Below, in pieces: positions 45,920 through 55,819 of a stretch of DNA of 64,000 nucleotides (positions are counted from its first letter, which is position 1; each line of letters starts with the position of its first letter). A program made the translations under genes and the position numbers. The DNA is taken from assembly GCF_000166295.1 (NCBI RefSeq), contig NC_017506.1, positions 3,100,001 to 3,164,000 on the forward strand, read 5' to 3'. Origin of the DNA: Marinobacter adhaerens HP15 (lineage in GTDB: Bacteria > Pseudomonadota > Gammaproteobacteria > Pseudomonadales > Oleiphilaceae). The notes below the pieces were generated by a model. It made no database searches and was not told where the DNA came from. It saw nothing but the letters and a program-made list of their open reading frames with translations.

Positions 45920-47929
45920 TCATTCGCCAAAGGAAACTGTGAGCCCGGCGTAGAGGAAGCGCCCGGCGACTGGTCTGAAATCTTCACTGGCATTGGAAAA
46001 GTCGCGCTGCTCGTCGGTGATGTTGTCGGCACCGGCAAACAGTCGGAGCTGGTCCGAGAACTGGTAATTCAGCTTCAGATCGGCCGTGGTATACCCCGGA
46101 GATTTGGTTCCTGCGGCAGCATCCACGAATTCTTCACTCTGGTAGCGAAGCCGCGCGCCCCAGGACAGGCCGGCCAGCAAAAGTGGTCCGTCCAGCCCAA
46201 GACGCGCCTGGTGCCTCGGGCGACGGTTCAGCTCATTGCCTGTTGCTACCTCTTCGGTTCGGGTCAGGGTATAGCCGGCGGTAAGCCGCCAGTGCTGGGA
46301 AGGCTCCCAGCCAGCCGTGGTTTCGAATCCCCAGGTCCTCGCCTCGGCGAGATTTTCGTAGGAGAAAACCTGAACGCCGTCGTTCCGCGCCCGGGTAGCC
46401 TCAGCATCCGGTGAGGTCTGGATCAGTTGCTCGATGTCATTAAGGAAGGCGTTCACTTCCAGCCATGCAGTCCGGTTCCAGGACAGCCCTCCCCCAAACT
46501 GGTAGCTGACGGATTCTTCCGGTTGCAGATCCGGCGTTCCTTGCACGATGTAGCCAAGCTGGCTGTGGTCAAAGGTGAAGTACCTTTCCTTCAGATTCGG
46601 CACCCGGTATCCGGCGCCAACGCCACCACGCAGGAAGCCCGTCAGCGAATCCGTCCGGACCAGGTCGTAGCGTGCATTGATCTTGGGTGCTGTGTAGGTT
46701 CCGAAGTCGGAGTCATTCTGGAACCGGACGCCGGGCACCAGCTCAAGATGTTCAGTGGGCATCCAGGTGTCCTGAACCCAGGCTTCCTGGCTTTCACGCT
46801 GCCGACGAGGTTCCGCGCCGAGTTCGGAAGCGCCATCTTTGGTCTGCTCGAGGGTTTCACGGTTGAAATCAACGCCACCCTGCAGGTGGTGAGTGAACCC
46901 CACCGGCTTGCCCAGATGAGCCGAAAAACGGGACAGCGTGGATTCGGCACGACGGTCATCAAAGACCCCGCTGCCGGTATACTTCAAGGTATCGTCGTTC
47001 AGGACCTCGTGGACGGCAGACCAACCGGCACGCAGATCCGAATTCCGACCATGATCCCCGGCCAACGTATAGCGGGTACGGGTGACTGTTTCATCCTTGC
47101 CCTGATTGATAACAAAAGGCGGATTGCGCTCGGTGAATCGTGACCCGGACTCCTCCTCGAACCGGGCGACCGCAGCGCTCAGTTGATGGTTGGCGTTCGG
47201 AGACCAGTCGGTGCGGAAGCTGAGATCGGTCCGATCGTATTCATCACCCGGCCGGGCCCAGGTGTCCGGCTCCGGATCGATGCCATCGGAATGCTGGTGA
47301 GATGCAGAAAGACGCAGGGCAAGCTGTTCACTACCTCCCTGGACCGTGGCTCGGGCCGAATATCGCGCAGGGTCGGCTTCATCGCCCGAGGGATTCTGCT
47401 CACCATAGGTACCACCATCCGTGGTAAATTGGCCGGAAAGCCCGGAAGCCGGCGGACGGGTGATGATATTAACCACGCCACCGATACCGGAGCTGCCATA
47501 CTGGGCAGAGACAGCGCCCTTGACCACTTCCACCCGCTCGATATCGAGCACGGCCAACTGGCTGACGTCCACCGTCGATCCGGTGGTGGCCGTCATTGGC
47601 ATACCATCGATCAGAACCAACACACGATCAGATTCAATTCCCTGGAGCCAGACCTCGTATCCGGGCTTGCCGTGGATTTCGCGAAGCTGCAATCCCGGGA
47701 CGTTTTCCAGAGCCTCTTTCAGGTTGCGAGCGTGGGTTTTCTCAAGCTCTTCGACGGTAACCACTTCCGTTCGGACCGGCGTGTCCAGCAACTTTCGCTC
47801 GCTGCGGGTTCCGGTCACAACAAGTTCGTTCAAGTAGCCGGTTGGCTGGCTGTCAGCGATCGCGTCGCCAGAGGCCAGAACCGCCAGAGAAAGACAAAAC
47901 AGAGACAGATGAGATTTTCGTGAATACAT
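45920..47929 (-). CDS. TonB-dependent heme receptor, HmuR-like
   Basis: 669-aa outer-membrane barrel with signal peptide (ASGDAIADS). A TonB box-like segment (ELVVTGTR) precedes the plug domain (NLKEALENVPGLQLRE, VLVLIDGMPM, VEVVKGAVSAQYGSSGIGG), then a ~22-strand barrel ending in GLTVSFGE. It is the first gene of the hmu operon. Partnership with the HmuY-like lipoprotein suggests heme or hemoprotein as ligand. ExbB/ExbD/TonB are not in the window. Confidence 0.9.
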   Translation of the reverse strand: MYSRKSHLSLFCLSLAVLASGDAIADSQPTGYLNELVVTGTRSERKLLDTPVRTEVVTVEELEKTHARNLKEALENVPGLQLREIHGKPGYEVWLQGIESDRVLVLIDGMPMTATTGSTVDVSQLAVLDIERVEVVKGAVSAQYGSSGIGGVVNIITRPPASGLSGQFTTDGGTYGEQNPSGDEADPARYSARATVQGGSEQLALRLSASHQHSDGIDPEPDTWARPGDEYDRTDLSFRTDWSPNANHQLSAAVARFEEESGSRFTERNPPFVINQGKDETVTRTRYTLAGDHGRNSDLRAGWSAVHEVLNDDTLKYTGSGVFDDRRAESTLSRFSAHLGKPVGFTHHLQGGVDFNRETLEQTKDGASELGAEPRRQRESQEAWVQDTWMPTEHLELVPGVRFQNDSDFGTYTAPKINARYDLVRTDSLTGFLRGGVGAGYRVPNLKERYFTFDHSQLGYIVQGTPDLQPEESVSYQFGGGLSWNRTAWLEVNAFLNDIEQLIQTSPDAEATRARNDGVQVFSYENLAEARTWGFETTAGWEPSQHWRLTAGYTLTRTEEVATGNELNRRPRHQARLGLDGPLLLAGLSWGARLRYQSEEFVDAAAGTKSPGYTTADLKLNYQFSDQLRLFAGADNITDEQRDFSNASEDFRPVAGRFLYAGLTVSFGE

Positions 47930-47956
47930 GGAGCAACCAAACGACAGATATTTAAT

Positions 47957-47975
47957 GCGAACGATTATCGTTTGA
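47957..47975. promoter_or_regulatory. Fur-box-like site upstream of the heme operon
   Basis: The core AACGATTATCGTT is a perfect palindrome around one T. The 19-bp window matches the Fur consensus at about 12 of 19 positions and lies 28-46 bp before the receptor start. Iron-dependent repression of a heme uptake operon is expected. Confidence 0.7.
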
Positions 47976-48023
47976 TTTTAGATTTATATCAATGCCTCAC
48001 CCGGAATTTTTGTATAGGCACAA

Positions 48024-48047
48024 AAAAACCGGCCGGAGCCGGTTTTT
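48024..48047. terminator. Bidirectional-looking terminator downstream of secB
   Basis: A perfect 10-bp stem, AAAAACCGGC with GCCGGTTTTT and a CGGA loop, has T-runs on both strands. On the minus strand it lies 26 bp after the secB stop and separates secB from the heme operon. Confidence 0.85.
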
Positions 48048-48072
48048 CTATTTCTGCTTGATCTGCCGCAGA

Positions 48073-48576
48073 TCAGTGAGTCTGCTGTTCTTCGCTTGCC
48101 TCACCAGCAGCTTCTTCCTGCTTGCGCTTGAGCGCCTGGGCATAGATGGCGTCGAAGTTCACCGGCGCCAGCATCAGGGCCGGGAAGCTGCCCTTGCTCA
48201 CAATACCGTCGATCGCTTCGCGCGCATACGGGAACAGGATGGTCGGGCAGTAGGCGCCCAGCATCTGGCCCAGCTGCTGGCCTTCGATGCCCTGAACCAG
48301 GAACACGCCGCCCTGCTGGATCTCGACGATGTAGGCTACCTTTTCACCCACTTTCGCGGTGACGGTCAGGGAAAGCACAACTTCATACTGGTTGTCGCTG
48401 ACCTTGTTGTGAGACGTATTCAGATCCAGATTCACCTGCGGCTTCCACTGCTCCTGAAATACCAGCGGAGAGTTGGGTGACTCAAAAGACAGGTCCTTCA
48501 CATAGATGCGCTGAAGGGCAAACTGGGGTTGGTTCTGGTTGTCACTGCCTGCTGCGGCTTGCTGATTCTCAGCCAT
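48073..48576 (-). CDS. secB: Protein-export chaperone SecB
   Basis: 167-aa cytosolic chaperone that keeps preproteins unfolded and delivers them to SecA. It has FALQRIYVKDLSFESPNSP, FLVQGIEGQQLGQMLGAYCP in part and LFPYAREAIDGIVSKGSFP, which are hallmark SecB segments. The start ATG 48576 follows AAGGA. The acidic C-terminal tail is normal. The rhodanese-like yibN gene is 144 bp upstream; grxC, which lies between them in E. coli, is absent here. Confidence 0.96.
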   Translation of the reverse strand: MAENQQAAAGSDNQNQPQFALQRIYVKDLSFESPNSPLVFQEQWKPQVNLDLNTSHNKVSDNQYEVVLSLTVTAKVGEKVAYIVEIQQGGVFLVQGIEGQQLGQMLGAYCPTILFPYAREAIDGIVSKGSFPALMLAPVNFDAIYAQALKRKQEEAAGEASEEQQTH

Positions 48577-48720
48577 TTTCAATCCTTTCGTTCTCGATCA
48601 TGGGCTCGGGGCCCGTTGTTATGGGATGTTATGAAGTGTGCTGCCGGGACATTCTACGTTGGCGCCGGGCCGGCTTATGTGAAACAGTGCGGCAGAATGA
48701 TCTTCAGATCAAGGGCCGCT

Positions 48721-49137
48721 CTATTTCTTCACCAGCGGAAGATTGCTGGCTTTCCAGTCGGCAACACCGCCGTTCAGGCGAACCACATTGCTGAAGCCTT
48801 CCGCGTTCAGCTGTTTAACCGCCATGGCAGAATGCTGGCCCATCTTGTCGGCAACGATGATCTGTTTGTCCTTGAACTTGCTCAGCTCACCAACCCGGCT
48901 CTTCAGGCTGTTCAGGGGAATGTTGATCGAGCCGGTAATGCGGCCCTCACCAAACTCCTTGCGGTCCCGGATGTCGACTACAACGGCTTCATCCTTGTTG
49001 ATCAGATTGACCGCACCCTGGGCCGAGATCTTGGCACCGCCACGACGGGACTCCAGAATGAGAATGGCAACCAGGAATGCCACGAACAGCGACACAAGAA
49101 TGTAGTGGTTAACGACAAATTCAAACAACCGGTCCAT
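48721..49137 (-). CDS. yibN: Membrane-anchored rhodanese-like protein, YibN-like, lacking catalytic Cys
   Basis: 138 aa. One N-terminal transmembrane helix (residues ~12-30) precedes a rhodanese domain (VVVDIRDRKEFGEGRITGSINIP, LNGGVADWKASN). The active-site loop reads VADKMGQHSAMA, so the catalytic Cys of rhodaneses is replaced and sulfurtransfer is unlikely. Position next to secB matches E. coli yibN. A scaffold or binding role at the membrane is more likely. Confidence 0.85.
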   Translation of the reverse strand: MDRLFEFVVNHYILVSLFVAFLVAILILESRRGGAKISAQGAVNLINKDEAVVVDIRDRKEFGEGRITGSINIPLNSLKSRVGELSKFKDKQIIVADKMGQHSAMAVKQLNAEGFSNVVRLNGGVADWKASNLPLVKK

Positions 49138-49246
49138 GAATTTACCCTGATAATGAGTTTGGCGGAATTATACACAGCCTGCTCCCCGGACAGAAGGTGA
49201 CGAAAGTGGCCAGTAAATGCGAAAATAGATAAACTTCGTTTTCGTT

Positions 49247-49262
49247 TTAGTAAATTTACTAA
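49247..49262. promoter_or_regulatory. Perfect 16-bp palindrome upstream of gpmI
   Basis: TTAGTAAATTTACTAA is a perfect palindrome ending 19 bp before the gpmI start. It is AT-rich and lies in the divergent gap between yibN and gpmI. It may be an operator; no known consensus is assigned. Confidence 0.4.
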
Positions 49263-49281
49263 CATTTTACTTCCGGACTTA

Positions 49282-50832
49282 ATGATGACTGCAATGCGCA
49301 AGCCGACTGCACTGATTATCCTGGACGGCTGGGGCCATCGCGACCCGGCTGAAGACAATGCCATCAGCAACGCCAGCACCCCGTTCTGGGACAAACTCTG
49401 GCAAAACCAGCCCAAAACCCTGATCAATACATCGGGCATGTTTGTCGGGCTGCCGCAGGGGCAAATGGGTAACTCGGAAGTTGGCCACATGAACCTGGGC
49501 GCAGGGCGCGTGGTCTATCAAAGCCTTACTCGTATCGACAAAGATCTGGAAGAAGGCACTTTCCAGCAGAACGAAGTACTCTGCTCAGCGATCGACAAGG
49601 CTGTTCAGAGCGGCCGAGCCGTTCATCTCATGGGTCTGATGTCGCCCGGTGGTGTACACAGCCACGAAGACCACATTATTGCCGCTGCCGAACTTGCCGC
49701 CGCACGTGGCGCGAAGGAAGTTTACATCCACGCCTTCCTCGATGGCCGCGACATGCCGCCCCGCAGCGCAAAACCATCCCTGGAGAAGGCCGCGGCCAAA
49801 CTGAAGAGCCTCGGCGTCGGCCGCGTTGCCTCGATTGTGGGCCGCTACTATGCCATGGATCGCGACAACCGCTGGGACCGCGTGGAAGCGGCCTATAATC
49901 TGATGACCCAGGGCACCGCGGAGTTCACTGCGGCCGATCCGATATCCGGGCTGGAACAGGCTTATGAGCGCGGGGAAAACGACGAGTTTGTAACGCCAAC
50001 CCGGATCCACGCTCCGGGCGAGCCCGAGGGAACGATCAACGATGGTGACACGGTGCTGTTCATGAATTTCCGTGCCGACCGTGCCCGGGAAATGACCCGC
50101 ACCTTTGTGGAGAAGGACTTCGACGGATTCGAGCGCAAGAAGCACCCGGAACTGGCCGACTTCGTGATGCTGACCGAGTACGCGGCGGACATCAAAACTT
50201 CCTGCGCGTACCCGCCCGAGCAGCTCACCAATGGCCTTGGTGAATATATGGCGAAGCAGGGCAAGACCCAGTTGCGCATCGCCGAAACCGAGAAATACGC
50301 CCACGTAACCTTCTTTTTCAATGGCGGCCTGGAAACACCGTTCGACGGTGAAGAGCGCATTCTTGTGCCCTCGCCCAAGGTGGCGACCTACGATCTGCAG
50401 CCCGAAATGAGCGCACCAGAGGTAACCGACAAGCTGGTGGAAGCGATCAAGAGCGGCAAGTACGATCTGGTTGTTTGCAATTACGCCAACGGCGACATGG
50501 TTGGTCACACGGGCAAGCTGGACGCTGCAATCAAGGCGGCCGAATGCCTGGACGAATGCGTGAAACGCGTTGTCGAGGCCCTGGATGAGGTAGGCGGCGA
50601 AGCTCTGATCACGGCTGACCACGGCAACTGCGAACAGATGACCGATCCGAATTCAGGCCAGGTTCACACTGCCCACACCATCGGCCCGGTGCCGCTGGTA
50701 TACACCGGCCACCGCAAAGTTGTGTTGAAGAACGACGGCAGCCTGAGCGACGTTGCACCCTCTTTGCTCGCCCTGATGGGAATGGAGCAACCGAAGGAAA
50801 TGACCGGGCACAGCCTGGTTGAGATCGGCTGA
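49282..50832 (+). CDS. gpmI: 2,3-bisphosphoglycerate-independent phosphoglycerate mutase
   Basis: 516-aa dimanganese enzyme that interconverts 3- and 2-phosphoglycerate in glycolysis and gluconeogenesis. It has [12 protein letters not shown], the phospho-Ser motif [16 protein letters not shown], the [11 protein letters not shown] loop and [11 protein letters not shown]. Start choice is uncertain among ATGs at 49282, 49285 and 49294. It heads the gpmI-envC-ctpA-yibQ run seen in many gammaproteobacteria. Confidence 0.96.
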   Translation: MMTAMRKPTALIILDGWGHRDPAEDNAISNASTPFWDKLWQNQPKTLINTSGMFVGLPQGQMGNSEVGHMNLGAGRVVYQSLTRIDKDLEEGTFQQNEVLCSAIDKAVQSGRAVHLMGLMSPGGVHSHEDHIIAAAELAAARGAKEVYIHAFLDGRDMPPRSAKPSLEKAAAKLKSLGVGRVASIVGRYYAMDRDNRWDRVEAAYNLMTQGTAEFTAADPISGLEQAYERGENDEFVTPTRIHAPGEPEGTINDGDTVLFMNFRADRAREMTRTFVEKDFDGFERKKHPELADFVMLTEYAADIKTSCAYPPEQLTNGLGEYMAKQGKTQLRIAETEKYAHVTFFFNGGLETPFDGEERILVPSPKVATYDLQPEMSAPEVTDKLVEAIKSGKYDLVVCNYANGDMVGHTGKLDAAIKAAECLDECVKRVVEALDEVGGEALITADHGNCEQMTDPNSGQVHTAHTIGPVPLVYTGHRKVVLKNDGSLSDVAPSLLALMGMEQPKEMTGHSLVEIG

Positions 50833-50852
50833 TCCGGGAACGGAACCAACCC

Positions 50853-51986
50853 TTGCAACTCCACGCGATTCTGGCGCTCGCCCTCCTTCTGGGCGCAGCG
50901 CCGGCAACAGCCCAGCAGGATGTAACCCCGGCTCAGATCGAGGAACTCAAGGAACGCATTGAGGACATCGACGACTGGCTGGAGGACGCCGAAGAGGACC
51001 GCTCCTCCCTGGAGCGGCAACTTGCCGCGACCGAAAAGAATATCAGCCGCCTGACCCGTGAACGCCGCTCCCTGCGCCAGCAGGCCGAACAGCAGCAGCA
51101 GAGGCTCCGTGAACTGGAAAGCGAGGCGCAGGAGCTCACCCAAACCCTTGACCGCCAGCGGGAGAGTCTCAAAAAGCAGATCCGCGCCGCCTGGATGGAA
51201 GGCGATGCGCCAGCCGTAAAGGTACTGCTTAACGAAATTGATCCGGACAAGATCGCCCGGACCATGACCTACTACGAATACCTCAGCAAGGACACAGTCG
51301 ACCGCCTGGAGGCGTTCAGACAAAGCCTGCAAGAACTCAGAAGCACACAGGCTGCCGTGCAATCAACCCGGGTTGAACTGGCCAGAACTGAGGAAAACGT
51401 CGCCAAACGCCAGCAGGAACTGACAGCATCGAGGAAGGAGCGCCAACAGACACTGGCCGCCCTCAATGCCGACATCCAGAACCGGCGCAGCGAGCGGGAA
51501 GAACTGGAATCCGACCGCAAACGGCTTGAAAACCTGCTGGCAGAAGTGCAGCAGGCGATCAACAACATCCCCTCACCCAATGAATCCCAGCCCTTCGCCT
51601 CATTACGTAACAAACTGCCCTGGCCCGTAAAGGGACAGGTCCTGAGTCGCTACGGAGAGCGCTATGCCGACGGCAAACTCCGTCGCAACGGCCTGCTGAT
51701 AGGCACCGGGGACGAAGCGGAGATCCGTGCCATACACTATGGCCGGGTGGTGTTTGCCAACTGGCTTCGGGGCTTTGGCCTGATCACCATCATCGACCAC
51801 GGCGACGGCTACATGACCCTGTACGGCCACAGCAGCAGCCTGTTTACCAGCCCAGGCGACTGGGTGGCTGCCGGCGAACCCATTGCCCAGGCGGGCCGTA
51901 CCGGCGGCACAGATTCCCCGGCGCTCTACTTTGAAGTCCGGCACAATGGTAAACCCGACAACCCTGGCCGATGGCTGGCAAACTGA
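50853..51986 (+). CDS. envC: Murein hydrolase activator EnvC
   Basis: 377 aa from TTG 50853. A signal peptide ends PATAQQ, then two long coiled coils (residues ~28-120 and ~150-240) and a C-terminal LytM/M23 domain. The LytM domain is degenerate: the first metal motif reads RRNGLLIGTGD without His/Asp, while HGDGYMTLYGH is kept. That matches EnvC, which activates division amidases and is not itself an enzyme. It is 20 bp after gpmI. Confidence 0.92.
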   Translation: MQLHAILALALLLGAAPATAQQDVTPAQIEELKERIEDIDDWLEDAEEDRSSLERQLAATEKNISRLTRERRSLRQQAEQQQQRLRELESEAQELTQTLDRQRESLKKQIRAAWMEGDAPAVKVLLNEIDPDKIARTMTYYEYLSKDTVDRLEAFRQSLQELRSTQAAVQSTRVELARTEENVAKRQQELTASRKERQQTLAALNADIQNRRSEREELESDRKRLENLLAEVQQAINNIPSPNESQPFASLRNKLPWPVKGQVLSRYGERYADGKLRRNGLLIGTGDEAEIRAIHYGRVVFANWLRGFGLITIIDHGDGYMTLYGHSSSLFTSPGDWVAAGEPIAQAGRTGGTDSPALYFEVRHNGKPDNPGRWLAN

Positions 51987-52083
51987 GAGCCCCCGGGAGG
52001 GCTGACAAACGCCGCAGGTAACGCCATACTGTCCGGAGTCAGGGAAACCAGTCCAACTATCGGAATAAAAACGGGATATGTGA

Positions 52084-53490
52084 ATGAAACGGGTCAGAAG
52101 TACACTCCACGCCTTGCCATTACGCAGCATTGCTCTCGCTACCTGTTTCGCAACCGCTTCCGGACTGGTCTGGGCCCAGGATAAAGACGCCGCCACCGAG
52201 CAGCTGCTGGAAGGCATCCAGAACGGCGAACGTGTGGAAATAAGCCTGCCGGATCCGGAGAAGCAGCTGCCACTGGAAGACCTCCGCAAGTTCACCGAGG
52301 TATTCAGCCGCATCAAGGATGCGTATGTCGAGGAAGTAAGCGATCGCAAACTCCTCGAAAGCGCCATTAAAGGCATGCTGTCAGACCTCGATCCTCACTC
52401 CACCTACCTGGCACCAAAGGACTACGAAGAGCTCGAAGAGAGCACCTCCGGCGAGTTCGGCGGGCTGGGCATTGAAGTGGGCATGGAAAACGGCTTTGTG
52501 AAAGTGATTGCCCCCATCGACGACACGCCAGCGCAGAAGGCAGGCGTTCAGGCGGGGGACCTGATCATCAAGCTGGATGAAAAACCGGTTAAAGGCATGA
52601 GCCTGGAAGAGGCTGTCCAGCTCATGCGGGGCAAACCCGGCTCGATCCTGACGCTCACCATTATGCGTGAGGGGGAAAGCGCTCCCATCGAAATCGAAGT
52701 GGAACGGGACGTTATCAAGGTCACCAGCGTGAAATCCCGAATGCTGGAAAATGGTTACGGTTATGTTCGCATTACCCAGTTCCAGGCGGATACCGGCTCG
52801 CAGTTCAAGGATGCCCTCAATGGACTGGAAGACGAACTCGGACGCGATCTTGACGGCCTTGTTATCGACCTGCGCAACAACCCGGGCGGGGTGCTGCAGG
52901 CGGCCGTAGAGACCGCAGATGCCCTGCTCGATGACGGACTGATCGTCTACACCGAGGGCCGCATCCAGAGTTCCCGCCTGCGCTTCAGCGCGCGATCGGG
53001 CGACATCATGGAAGGCACGCCTATTGTCGTGCTGATCAACGGCGGCTCCGCCTCTGCTTCAGAAATCCTCGCCGGCGCGCTTCAGGACCATGAACGCGCT
53101 GTGGTGATGGGCACCAAATCCTTTGGCAAGGGCAGTGTCCAGACGGTCATTCCGCTGGATGAGACCCACGCCATCAAGATGACTACCGCGCGCTATTACA
53201 CACCGGATGGCCGCTCCATCCAGGCCACCGGCATCAAACCCGATATTGAAGTACGTCCGGCGGAACTCAAGGAGCTCGACAGCAAGCCGTTCTTCACCGA
53301 AGCGGATCTGAGCGGGCACCTTGAAGGGCAGAACGAGGGGCAGGACCAGGATGGAAACGATGATGCCCAGAACGCAACCGGTTCTCTTGCCGACCGTGAT
53401 TATCAGCTACGCTCGGCACTGAACCTGCTCAAGGGAATCCGGATTCTGAACCCGAACAAGAGCGCCAACGCAGAAGGAAGCGATCAGTGA
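52084..53490 (+). CDS. ctpA: Carboxy-terminal processing protease, S41 family
   Basis: 468-aa periplasmic serine protease with a signal peptide ending SGLVWAQ. A PDZ domain covers ~125-205 (GLGIEVGMENGFVKVIAP, AGVQAGDLIIKLD). The Ser/Lys dyad is in GGSASASEILAGAL and GTKSFGKGSVQT. The C-terminal ~60 residues are low-complexity (QNEGQDQDGNDD). Next to envC it probably trims cell-envelope proteins. The following gene starts at GTGA overlapping its stop. Confidence 0.94.
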   Translation: MKRVRSTLHALPLRSIALATCFATASGLVWAQDKDAATEQLLEGIQNGERVEISLPDPEKQLPLEDLRKFTEVFSRIKDAYVEEVSDRKLLESAIKGMLSDLDPHSTYLAPKDYEELEESTSGEFGGLGIEVGMENGFVKVIAPIDDTPAQKAGVQAGDLIIKLDEKPVKGMSLEEAVQLMRGKPGSILTLTIMREGESAPIEIEVERDVIKVTSVKSRMLENGYGYVRITQFQADTGSQFKDALNGLEDELGRDLDGLVIDLRNNPGGVLQAAVETADALLDDGLIVYTEGRIQSSRLRFSARSGDIMEGTPIVVLINGGSASASEILAGALQDHERAVVMGTKSFGKGSVQTVIPLDETHAIKMTTARYYTPDGRSIQATGIKPDIEVRPAELKELDSKPFFTEADLSGHLEGQNEGQDQDGNDDAQNATGSLADRDYQLRSALNLLKGIRILNPNKSANAEGSDQ

Positions 53491-54302
53491 GGGTAGTCAG
53501 TACTCTGCTGGCCGTAGCATTCTGTTTTACCGCCGGCACGGTGTTCGCGGACCCGGCCCGAAAAGCACTGCCGCCCACCATTGCCATCATTATTGATGAC
53601 ATGGGCCACAGCCTTGTTGAAGGTGAGCGACTGGCAAACCTGGATCAGCCGCTGACACTCGCTTTTCTGCCCTACCGTCCACACACGGACAGCCTGGCCC
53701 GGCTCGCCTACAAGCAGCACAAGGAAATCATGCTGCACGCCCCCATGGCCAACACCCGAAACTATGGCCTGGGTCCAGGCGGCCTGACCCCCGAGATGGA
53801 CGAACAGAGCATGGCGACCACCCTTCGCCGTGCCTTGCAGTCGATTCCCCATGTCCAGGGCGTGAACAACCACATGGGCAGCCTGCTGACCCAGCAACTG
53901 CAGCCCATGGACTGGGTCATGAAAGAGCTGTTCCGCTACCCGGTGTACTTTATCGACAGCCGCACCATCGCCTCATCCGTGGCCGGTGATGTCGCGGCGG
54001 CGTACCGCATTCCGACCATGACCCGGGACGTGTTTCTCGACCACGAACAGACCGAAGAGTTTGTGGATCGCCAGTTCAAACTGCTGATCAAGCGCGCCAA
54101 AGAAAACGGCAGCGCCATCGGCATTGGCCATCCTCACAAAGTCACCGTGGACTACCTGGAGAAGCACCTGCCCAAACTGGATGAGCAAGGCATCGCCATT
54201 GCCACCGTCAGCGGCCTTTGGGCCATGCGCAACGGCAATCGGGAGATGTTTGCGGAAGGAGAAAAGCAGGCCATTCGACCTGCTTTTGCAAAGAAGGATT
54301 AA
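53487..54302 (+). CDS. yibQ: Divergent polysaccharide deacetylase family protein, YibQ-like
   Basis: 271 aa from GTG 53487, which overlaps the ctpA stop by 4 bp. A signal peptide ends GTVFADP. The NodB-like fold is shown by [15 protein letters not shown] (catalytic Asp region), [18 protein letters not shown] and GIGHPHKVT. Its gene order with envC and ctpA matches E. coli yibQ. The substrate is unknown. The C-terminal codons contain a hairpin at 54262-54287 and its stop overlaps the convergent hisF stop. Confidence 0.9.
   Translation: MRVVSTLLAVAFCFTAGTVFADPARKALPPTIAIIIDDMGHSLVEGERLANLDQPLTLAFLPYRPHTDSLARLAYKQHKEIMLHAPMANTRNYGLGPGGLTPEMDEQSMATTLRRALQSIPHVQGVNNHMGSLLTQQLQPMDWVMKELFRYPVYFIDSRTIASSVAGDVAAAYRIPTMTRDVFLDHEQTEEFVDRQFKLLIKRAKENGSAIGIGHPHKVTVDYLEKHLPKLDEQGIAIATVSGLWAMRNGNREMFAEGEKQAIRPAFAKKD
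54262..54287. terminator. Hairpin terminator embedded in the 3' end of yibQ
   Basis: A perfect 9-bp stem, AAAAGCAGG with CCTGCTTTT, has an 8-base loop. It lies inside the last codons of yibQ and just beyond hisF on the other strand, where the two genes converge. It could serve both transcripts; the T-run is short (four). Confidence 0.5.
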
Positions 54303-55072
54303 TCGCGGACTTCTATGCCCTGGGCCTTCATGAAGGCCTTCGCTTCAGGAATGGTGTGCTGTCCGAAGTGAAAGATTGACGCCGCCAATACCGCATCGGC
54401 ACCGCCCTGAGTCACGCCATCGGCCAAGTGCTGCAGCTCTCCGACACCGCCTGAGGCAATCACCGGCACAATCACAGCATCGCTGATGGCTTTGGTCAGC
54501 CCGAGATCAAATCCGATCTTGGTGCCGTCCCGGTCCATGCTGGTCAGCAGTAACTCACCAGCGCCCATTTCCACCATCTTGCGGGCCCATTCCACGGCAT
54601 CCAGCCCGGTGGGCTTGCGGCCACCGTGGGTAAAGATTTCCCACCGGGGCTCCTCGCCCTCTTCACTCACCCGCTTGGCATCAATGGCCACCACGATGCA
54701 CTGGCTGCCAAAGCGATCCGCCGCTTCCCGGACAAACTCCGGGTTGAACACGGCTGCGGTATTGATCGACACCTTGTCTGCGCCAGCATTCAGGAGCTTG
54801 CGTATGTCATCCACGGTACGCACACCACCGCCGACAGTCAGCGGAATGAAGACTTCCGCCGCCATTCGTTCAACGGTCTCGTAGGTGGTGTCACGGCTCT
54901 CATGGCTGGCCGTGATGTCGAGGAAGGTGATTTCATCGGCTCCCTGCTCATTGTAACGACGGGCCACTTCCACCGGGTCGCCGGCATCACGGATATCAAC
55001 GAAATTGACGCCCTTCACCACGCGGCCTTTATCGACATCGAGGCAGGGAATGATGCGTTTCGCCAGAGCCAT
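54299..55072 (-). CDS. hisF: Imidazole glycerol phosphate synthase cyclase subunit HisF
   Basis: 257-aa TIM-barrel enzyme of histidine synthesis that uses ammonia from HisH to make imidazole glycerol phosphate. Catalytic Asp11 is in [14 protein letters not shown] and the second in [11 protein letters not shown]. Phosphate loops [10 protein letters not shown] and IASGGVG are present. It is the last gene of hisB-H-A-F, 9 bp after hisA. Confidence 0.97.
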   Translation of the reverse strand: MALAKRIIPCLDVDKGRVVKGVNFVDIRDAGDPVEVARRYNEQGADEITFLDITASHESRDTTYETVERMAAEVFIPLTVGGGVRTVDDIRKLLNAGADKVSINTAAVFNPEFVREAADRFGSQCIVVAIDAKRVSEEGEEPRWEIFTHGGRKPTGLDAVEWARKMVEMGAGELLLTSMDRDGTKIGFDLGLTKAISDAVIVPVIASGGVGELQHLADGVTQGGADAVLAASIFHFGQHTIPEAKAFMKAQGIEVRD

Positions 55073-55081
55073 AAGCCGCCC

Positions 55082-55819
55082 TTACCCCTTCAGACCGTCG
55101 CAGAAAGCCTGCGCTTCAGCGACATCCAGGGTGCCTTCATAGATCGCACGACCCGTGATGGCACCAAGGATGCCCTTGTCCGCCACGGTAGCCAGGCGTT
55201 TCAGATCATCCATATTGGTCACGCCACCAGAGGCGATAACCGGAATACCACCCTCTTCTGCCAGTGCAGCAGTCGCCTCCACATTGACGCCCTGCATCAT
55301 GCCGTCTCGGCTGATATCGGTGTACACAATCGCGTCCACGCCGTCGTTGGCAAAGCGCTTGGCAAGATCGGTAGCCATCACTTCCGAGACTTCCGCCCAG
55401 CCATCGGTGGCCACGCGGCCGTCTTTGGCGTCCAGGCCGACGATGATGTGACCCGGGAATTTTTTGCACATCTCAGTTACAAATTCCGGCTCCTTCACCG
55501 CCTTGGTGCCAATGATGACCCACTGCACACCGGCCTTCAGGTAGGCTTCGATGGTTTCTGCCGACCGGATACCACCGCCGATCTGGATGGGCAGATCCGG
55601 GTATTTGCGGGCAATGGCCTGGACAATCTCGCCGTTGACCGGCTCACCGGCAAAGGCGCCATTCAGATCAACCAGGTGCAGGCGCCGCGCTCCGGCTTCC
55701 ACCCAGCGGGTGGCCATATCGACAGGGTCGTCACCAAACACCGTGGAGTCGTCCATCCGGCCCTGACGAAGGCGTACGCACTTGCCGTCTTTGAGATCGA
55801 TCGCGGGAATTATCAGCAT
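55082..55819 (-). CDS. hisA: ProFAR isomerase HisA
   Basis: 245-aa TIM barrel that isomerises phosphoribosylformimino-AICAR-phosphate. It has [17 protein letters not shown] with catalytic Asp8, [31 protein letters not shown] and [11 protein letters not shown]. Its start overlaps the hisH end by 7 bp. Confidence 0.97.
   Translation of the reverse strand: MLIIPAIDLKDGKCVRLRQGRMDDSTVFGDDPVDMATRWVEAGARRLHLVDLNGAFAGEPVNGEIVQAIARKYPDLPIQIGGGIRSAETIEAYLKAGVQWVIIGTKAVKEPEFVTEMCKKFPGHIIVGLDAKDGRVATDGWAEVSEVMATDLAKRFANDGVDAIVYTDISRDGMMQGVNVEATAALAEEGGIPVIASGGVTNMDDLKRLATVADKGILGAITGRAIYEGTLDVAEAQAFCDGLKG

Noticed and set aside
51988..52003. Terminator between envC and ctpA
   Set aside because: The AGCCC/GGGCT stem is only 5 bp and has no T-run.
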